Shown here: positions 6,264-9,932 of the stretch, piece after piece
How positions within the stretch are numbered: position 1 is the stretch's first letter
How the letters are laid out: every line of letters begins with the position of its first letter
Source of the DNA: Methanobacterium sp.
GTDB taxonomy: Archaea; Methanobacteriota; Methanobacteria; Methanobacteriales; Methanobacteriaceae
Direction: 5' to 3'
DNA length: 9,932 bases
NCBI GenBank assembly: GCA_003151535.1
Contig: PLXT01000135.1
Span: forward strand, 1 to 9,932
The notes under the pieces: generated by a model
The model's input: the letters and a program-made list of their open reading frames with translations, nothing else
Database searches by the model: none
Told to the model about the DNA's origin: nothing
Made by a program: the position numbers and the translations under genes

Positions 6264-6589
6264 CAAATTAAATCAAGATAAATATCTGCCCATCCCAAGT
6301 TTAGTATTAATCATTATTCCGCCTATTTCATTTATAAAAGTTTTGTTCATTAACAGTGCTAATTTTAAGGATTATAAATATGGTATGTTAGCAAAAACAA
6401 TACAAATTAATAAAAACTAGGTTAGCTGAATGATATTTTCATAAAATATATTTTTTAGGATTATATAAAATCTGCTCTTCTGCCCTAATACATGGAATAC
6501 ACATTAAATCTATGTTTAACACATAATCACTGTTTTTAACACTTAAAAATTGTATAATTGGGATAAAAAATATTTGTAATAGTTAATAT
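6264..6589. other. Divergent intergenic region, nothing supported
   Basis: About 330 AT-rich bases between the TMEM175-like gene and the small-protein pair. I see only short TTTAACAC repeats near 6513 and 6535 and a weak 6-bp inverted repeat (6357-6362 with 6388-6393). No open frame with a binding site is present. Confidence 0.45.
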
Positions 6590-6600
6590 TAATATAAATA
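6590..6600 (+). promoter_or_regulatory. TATA-like box of the small-protein pair
   Basis: An AATATAAATA element about 45 bases before ATG 6640 predicts initiation near 6620. The leader would hold the GAGG ribosome binding site at 6628-6631. Confidence 0.4.
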
Positions 6601-6639
6601 TAATAAAATACATCGAGCAAAATAATTGAGGAATCTTAT

Positions 6640-6867
6640 ATGGACCAGTTTGAACTATACCTCCTAATGGAAAAAATTAAAAAAGTACCCCTTGAAGCAG
6701 CAGAAATACAAGAGTTAAACCAAACACCCGAAGTACAGTCAACAATGAATCAAATGGGATTAGTTCTTAAACCTGTAAAAGATATAAACGAAACAATAAC
6801 ACGTATAATAGAAAATTTGAAGGAAAATCCTGATATATTAACTTTAGGTAAACTCTTCGAAAATTAA
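6640..6867 (+). CDS. Hypothetical small protein, 75 residues
   Basis: I do not recognise the family. The 75-residue product is predicted largely helical: MDQFELYLLMEKIKKVPLEA, then a stretch rich in Gln and Glu (EIQELNQTPEVQSTMNQMG), and a C-terminal helix with ITRIIENLKENPDI. There is no signal peptide, membrane segment, Cys pair or catalytic motif. The ATG is supported by GAGG with 8 bases spacing and by a TATA-like box at about 6590. It is followed by a 57-residue gene 58 bases downstream in the same direction with its own ribosome binding site, so the two are probably co-transcribed. A binding or adaptor role would fit its size, but that is only a guess. Confidence 0.72.
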   Translation: MDQFELYLLMEKIKKVPLEAAEIQELNQTPEVQSTMNQMGLVLKPVKDINETITRIIENLKENPDILTLGKLFEN

Positions 6868-6925
6868 ATTCTAAATTAAAACATAAAAAAGGATATAAAC
6901 TATTGATAAAGTAATTGGAGGTAAT

Positions 6926-7099
6926 ATGAGCATATATTATGGATCAAAAGAAGTTAAGATAATTCAAGATCTTGAAGGAGAAGATGTGCGAGTCCAATAT
7001 GGGGATATAATAATGGATGTACCTGTCATTGAATTGGAAGCAGATGGAGGAATAAAAGAGGTTCATGACGTTATTCATAAATTAAAAATACAAAAATAA
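6926..7099 (+). CDS. Hypothetical small protein, 57 residues
   Basis: A short gene that size cut-offs easily miss. The ATG at 6926 follows GGAGGT at 6917-6922, the best ribosome binding site in this part of the window. The product begins MSIYYGSKEVKIIQDLEGED and continues VRVQYGDIIMDVPVIELEAD before a short helix ending KIQK. Alternating hydrophobic residues suggest a small beta-rich domain followed by a C-terminal helix; it is acidic and has no signal peptide. I do not recognise the family. It lies 58 bases after the 75-residue gene and ahead of T-rich tracts at 7176-7183 and 7244-7250, so the pair likely forms one transcription unit. Spacing between binding site and ATG is short (about 3-4 bases), which is the main reservation. 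Confidence 0.68.
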   Translation: MSIYYGSKEVKIIQDLEGEDVRVQYGDIIMDVPVIELEADGGIKEVHDVIHKLKIQK

Positions 7100-7175
7100 A
7101 TAAAAAAATTCTTATTTGTATTTAAAATTGTTTAAAGTAAGTATTTATTTAAATATCATCATATCCGCACTATAA

Positions 7176-7183
7176 TTTTTTTT
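7176..7183 (+). terminator. T8 tract after the small-protein pair
   Basis: Eight consecutive T about 77 bases after the stop codon at 7099, the first strong U-tract in the plus-strand transcript; a second (T7, 7244-7250) follows. No hairpin precedes it. The rest of the 7100-7304 spacer shows no gene. Confidence 0.35.
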
Positions 7184-7304
7184 AACTCATATGGGTTTAA
7201 GATTATATATCTTGAAATCAAAATTATATAATATATTTGTAAATTTTTTTACAGTCAATATAAAATTAATAAGATAAATAGATGGTTTATGGCTGTAATA
7301 ACCC

Positions 7305-7316
7305 GGTATAATATAG
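7305..7316 (+). promoter_or_regulatory. TATA-like box of the glycoside-hydrolase-like gene
   Basis: GGTATAATATAG predicts initiation near 7336 and a leader of about 75 bases, unusually long compared with the other leaders in this window. Confidence 0.35.
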
Positions 7317-7344
7317 TTTAAATGGTCAAAGGAAAATTCTTCCC

Positions 7345-7397
7345 TAATAAATCAAAAAATGCCAGGAATTTATTATTAAAAAAAATTATTTAATAAT
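7345..7397 (+). other. Overlapping inverted repeats in the 5' leader
   Basis: TAATAAAT (7345-7352) pairs with ATTTATTA (7368-7375), and ATTATTAAA (7372-7380) pairs with TTTAATAAT (7389-7397). The two stems share bases 7372-7375, so they cannot both form fully. The second ends just ahead of the weak GGGG ribosome binding site at 7399-7402. All pairs are A-T, so stability is low, and a chance origin is likely enough to keep the confidence modest. Confidence 0.25.
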
Positions 7398-7412
7398 CGG
7401 GGTCTAAAAAAA

Positions 7413-8543
7413 ATGGTTGTTAAAGGATTGTATATACTTGAAAATTATCCATTTCCAGATTTTAAGGAGCTGGAGAGTAGGGGATTAACGCATGTATTTT
7501 ATTCGGATAGTTTTTTACTGAATAATTATAACACTTGTAAAAACAATATTAACGCTTTAATAGATGAAATGGAAGGAACAGAACTTAAATTGCATTTAAA
7601 TATAAATGCGTTTAAAGCATCGGACCAATCATCACTGGTTGATCCTAAAAATATGGATCATCGAAACAAGTTAAAAAATGCTTTAATTCAATTATTAGAT
7701 GATATACCGAAAATAGATGGAGTTATATTTGATGATTTCGATTGGCAAATGTGGAGTGGCTATGATGTAGATCAACAATCCAGTATACTAGCTGAATTTG
7801 CTAAACAGATGGCAACAGCAATTCATGATGTTGATTCATCGAAGAAACTATCTGCATCAGTACTCTGGACATCTCCAACCATCCATTTAACAGCTGCTGA
7901 AGTGGATTATGTACTTCCCAAGATATATCCATCAAACAGTTCAGGAACAGCACTTTCAACAGCAATTAAGAAGGTATTAGATGAAATAGACAATAATAAA
8001 ATGGTGGTTAACCTAATAACCTATGATACATCTGTAAAATTTATTCCAAGGAGTTTAGCAGATGTTTACAATGAAATATCAACAATTATAAAAATTAATG
8101 GACCAAACTACTGTTTAAATGCATCTCCATGGATTCCATATGGACTTGGATTTCCATTAGAAGATTATTCTTTCACTGAAGTTAACGTGAATTTGAGTTT
8201 GGTCTCCCAACATAAGACAATATCCGAGAAATCAAGTAGGATAATAACCATAAGTTTTCTAGACCAGAATAACAACCCATTATCCGACGATCTTTTGAAA
8301 ACCATTGTTGGAAAGTATAAGATAATTGATCAGTCAACTGGAAAAGTTATTAAAGATTTTACAAACTTTATTCCAGATAAATCAATCTATGAACTTAACC
8401 TATCAAGTGAGGATAATAGAATAATAAATCCCGATGTTTCACAAGAAAATCATATAATTACAGTATCAGCTGTTTACGGTGATGGTAAAATAGAAAATGA
8501 AGAATTGTCAGTGACCATTATGAATTTAATGGGAATAAATTAG
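7413..8543 (+). CDS. Probable TIM-barrel glycoside-hydrolase-like protein with beta-sandwich C-terminus
   Basis: The 376-residue protein appears to have two parts. Residues 1-250 read as a beta/alpha barrel. Strand 1 is KGLYILENYPF and strand 2 is LTHVFYSD. Then come KLHLNINAF, IDGVIFDDFDWQMW with Asp107, Asp108 and Asp110, KLSASVLW, and VDYVLPKIYPS; VINLITYD-like strands continue the barrel. The acidic IFDDFDW strand end is typical of the catalytic face in glycoside-hydrolase-like barrels. Residues 265-370 are rich in alternating beta residues and resemble an Ig-like or carbohydrate-binding sandwich. There is no signal peptide, since the first barrel strand begins at residue 4, which is odd for a wall- or polysaccharide-acting enzyme. 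The exact GH family is not recognised. The GGGG site 10 bases before the ATG is weak. Convergent with the BPL_N gene, 3 bases between stops. Confidence 0.68.
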   Translation: MVVKGLYILENYPFPDFKELESRGLTHVFYSDSFLLNNYNTCKNNINALIDEMEGTELKLHLNINAFKASDQSSLVDPKNMDHRNKLKNALIQLLDDIPKIDGVIFDDFDWQMWSGYDVDQQSSILAEFAKQMATAIHDVDSSKKLSASVLWTSPTIHLTAAEVDYVLPKIYPSNSSGTALSTAIKKVLDEIDNNKMVVNLITYDTSVKFIPRSLADVYNEISTIIKINGPNYCLNASPWIPYGLGFPLEDYSFTEVNVNLSLVSQHKTISEKSSRIITISFLDQNNNPLSDDLLKTIVGKYKIIDQSTGKVIKDFTNFIPDKSIYELNLSSEDNRIINPDVSQENHIITVSAVYGDGKIENEELSVTIMNLMGIN

Positions 8544-8546
8544 GGA

Positions 8547-9307
8547 TTAACAATTAAAAAAGGTTTTCAAATAATTATTTTTTTTTATTATTTTATCTTT
8601 TAGTAACCATAGAACCATGTTGGTTAGAAGTTGTGGGTTTTCAGGGTCCATTTCTGGATGTGGCCCGCTTAAAATAACTCTTCCAGATCCATATGTGTCC
8701 CCGATTATGGCCGGATAGTTCATATAACCTGTATTGTTATCTTCAAATGTGGCCATAACTATCTGAGAATTGTTTGCGATCATTGCTGGACCGCTGTCCA
8801 TATGTATGTTGGTTAAAGAACTGTTCAGTATTTTATTTCCAAATGATGTTGATGATATTTGTAATTGTCCCTCATAACCTTCACTTATACTATTTACATC
8901 AAGAGCCAGCCCCCCCATCCTGCCTGTTGTCCTGTTATATAATTAGATCCTGCATAAGCTCCCGCACATATACCAATATAGGCTTTACCACTTGAAACAA
9001 ATTCTTTTATTGAATTACCATCAATTTCATCATTAGATAAATAGTCTGCAGCTTCACCACATGGCATTATTAATACATCGTACCATGATAGGGTATTGGA
9101 GTTTATAACACTACTAGTATTATATAAAATTGTGTTGTTTACACTTATATTCTGGTTGTTACTATCGTTCAATGTATCTTCAACACGGCTTCCCATTACC
9201 CCCTGACCATCGTATATCAATACTTTAGTAACAGAGTGAGTATTATTGGTGTTTGAGTCTGTTTTGGCTAATAAGTTATCCATACCATAAACGAGTACAA
9301 CTATCAA
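8547..9307 (-). pseudogene. BPL_N / class I glutamine-amidotransferase-like protein, frame broken at a G7 run
   Basis: Two overlapping frames form one protein. The upstream frame carries KVLIYDGQGVMGSRVEDTL, YDVLIMPCGEAADYL and the nucleophile elbow GICAGAYAGS (Cys114 counting from TTG 9307). It then reads GWGGWLLM and stops. The other frame continues from the same point as GLALDVNSISEGYEGQ and includes SGPHPEMDPEN, whose His and Glu complete a glutamine-amidotransferase-like triad. The break is a run of seven G on the coding strand (8910-8916); eight would join the frames as WGGLALDV. This is the BPL_N domain first described at the N-terminus of some biotin-protein ligases. The upstream hydrophobic run RLGIIIILVLLAIFLIVVLV begins at about 9347, before the TTG, so the protein is probably membrane-anchored or exported and its true start is unresolved (see findings). 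Asn/Ser-rich composition fits an extracellular protein. Confidence 0.78.
8569..8586 (+). terminator. Palindrome plus T9 terminator of the barrel-protein gene
   Basis: AAATAATTATTT (8569-8580) is a perfect palindrome running into a T tract (8578-8586, nine T), 26 bases after the stop. It lies inside the 3' end of the convergent BPL_N coding sequence, so the two transcripts would overlap there. Confidence 0.4.
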
Positions 9308-9550
9308 AAATATAGCTAATAATACTAAGATTATTATTATTCCTAATCTACAGATCCCCCCGGGATATTAACAAACTTTTAATTATATATCTGTTCATTA
9401 ATAAATAATTATATTCAAATCATTTCATTGTAAATTTTTTTTATAACAACGCTATAAAAATTCCGTAAATTTATCTGGCCTTTTCAAGCTATAAATCTAA
9501 TTTAGAATATTTTTAACACCCAAAATAGTTAATATGTTATTTTATCTTGT
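9308..9550. other. Upstream region of the BPL_N gene, flanking the insertion sequence
   Basis: On the minus strand bases 9308-9347 still encode membrane-helix residues in the frame of the BPL_N gene, preceded by a six-G run (plus-strand C at 9356-9361) and a candidate ATG at 9398. TATA-like elements on the minus strand lie near 9381-9390, 9406-9414 and 9436-9447. Beyond that the AT-rich bases to 9550 show no gene. Confidence 0.4.
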
Positions 9551-9570
9551 GGAGGCTGACCCATAATTAT
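9551..9570 (+). repeat. Putative left terminal inverted repeat
   Basis: GGAGGCTGACCCATAATTAT stands out as the only GC-rich patch in the noncoding AT-rich surroundings and looks like a transposase end sequence. Its partner cannot be seen, so this rests on similarity of type and on position 140 bases before the transposase ATG. Confidence 0.4.
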
Positions 9571-9630
9571 ATTACCTTTTTATATATTTGTTATTAAATA
9601 ATTTTTTTATATATCTTTTTTAGGGGTTAA

Positions 9631-9638
9631 TTATATAT
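9631..9638 (+). promoter_or_regulatory. TATA-like box of the transposase gene
   Basis: TTATATAT would start transcription near 9660, leaving about 33 bases of leader with GGAGG at 9680-9684. A second similar element lies at 9606-9615. Confidence 0.3.
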
Positions 9639-9692
9639 TGGTGTTTGTTATAGTATTATTATGGTGTTTGTGTTTATGTGGAGGTTGTGTTT

Positions 9693-9932
9693 ATGGTTTT
9701 AAGGGAAGATAAAATGGGTCAGACTTTTTTGGTACCGGTTGATTTGAGAGAGTTTATTCCAGAGGATCATATATGTTTTTATGTTTCAGATATTGTTGAC
9801 AAATTGGATTTTAGAAAACTTGATAAAAAATATCGATATAATGCTGGTAAACCTGCTTATTCGCGACGAATGCTCATGAGAATTATTATAATGGCTTCTA
9901 TTGATGGTGTTTTCTCATCGAGAAAAATTATG
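9693..9932 (+). CDS. Transposase, IS1182/DUF772-type, 5' part
   Basis: Eighty codons are present, open to the end of the window; the catalytic domain is missing because the window ends. The N-terminus follows the DUF772 (InsH N-terminal-like) pattern of IS1182-like DDE transposases. A polar start (VLREDKMGQTFLVPVDL) is followed by FIPEDHICFYVSDIVDKLDF, then KYRYNAGKPAYSRRMLMRII and MASIDGVFSSRKIM, matching the usual G-x-PAY-x-x-x-ML-x-x and G-x-x-SSRKI blocks. This domain binds DNA ends in related transposases. ATG 9693 has GGAGG 8 bases upstream. The second in-frame Met (residue 8) has no site of its own. Whether the full gene is intact cannot be judged. Confidence 0.82.
   Translation, partial: MVLREDKMGQTFLVPVDLREFIPEDHICFYVSDIVDKLDFRKLDKKYRYNAGKPAYSRRMLMRIIIMASIDGVFSSRKIM

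Larger units (their letters stand above)
9551..9932 (+). mobile_element. Insertion sequence, left part only (IS1182/DUF772-type)
   Basis: A transposase gene begins at 9693, and the likely left terminal inverted repeat begins at about 9551 with GGAGGCTGACCCATAATTAT, which resembles the GGGGCTGTCCCATAA-type ends of IS1182-like elements. The right end, its matching repeat and any target duplication lie beyond the window, so the boundary is inferred. The element sits about 150-240 bases upstream of the start of the BPL_N gene. Confidence 0.65.

Noticed and set aside
6357..6393. TGCTAA/TTAGCA inverted repeat with a 25-base loop
   Set aside because: Arms of only 6 bases in AT-rich spacer, no link to a promoter or gene end.
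8774..8995. Plus-strand open frame across the BPL_N gene break
   Set aside because: Antisense to the BPL_N coding sequence on both sides of the G7 run; Cys-rich and Tyr-rich content is typical of a shadow.
1..9932. CRISPR array, tRNA, rRNA or known defence system
   Set aside because: No regularly spaced repeats, no cloverleaf-like GC-rich RNA segments, and no recognisable defence gene cluster. The single EEP nuclease is not in an operon with partner genes.

Overview
The window looks like chromosomal DNA of a methanogenic archaeon, most likely Methanobacterium or a close relative in the Methanobacteriales. The DNA is very AT-rich. Genes are preceded by archaeal TATA-like boxes and by GGAG/GGAGGT ribosome binding sites. 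The set of small membrane and hypothetical proteins (DUF4013, an archaeal SpoIIM/DUF95 protein, a TMEM175-like channel, TPR protein, BPL_N protein) is the kind seen in that group. The genus is inferred from protein character and was not tested by a search.

Layout, left to right. A VOC-fold protein gene (61-420, minus) is divergent from an SGNH/GDSL esterase gene (603-1238, plus). The esterase gene converges on a DUF4013 membrane protein gene (1270-2070, minus), which shares a divergent promoter region with a SpoIIM-family membrane protein gene (2277-2933, plus). An unrecognised 90-residue acidic protein gene (2993-3265, minus) follows. Next is a TPR gene (3503-4279, minus) broken by two compensating single-base frameshifts. 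A roughly 570-base spacer with little in it leads to an ExoIII-like endonuclease/exonuclease/phosphatase gene (4873-5553, plus), which converges on a TMEM175-like potassium channel gene (5603-6223, minus).

The right third holds a two-gene cluster of small proteins (6640-6867 and 6926-7099; the second is only 57 residues). It is followed by a probable TIM-barrel glycoside-hydrolase-like protein with a beta-rich C-terminal domain (7413-8543, plus). Convergent to it is a membrane-anchored or exported BPL_N/class I glutamine-amidotransferase-like gene (8547 to about 9307 or 9398, minus), interrupted at a run of seven Gs. The left end of an insertion sequence, with the first 80 codons of an IS1182/DUF772-type transposase, enters at about 9551 and runs off the window.

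The genes do not form one pathway; most are single-gene units facing toward or away from each other. No defence island, CRISPR array, RNA gene or clear new multi-gene system is visible. The points most worth checking are the two frame-disrupted genes (one at a G homopolymer), the overlooked 57-residue gene, an operator-like palindrome ahead of the SpoIIM gene, and a 104-base stretch without any C in the transposase leader.
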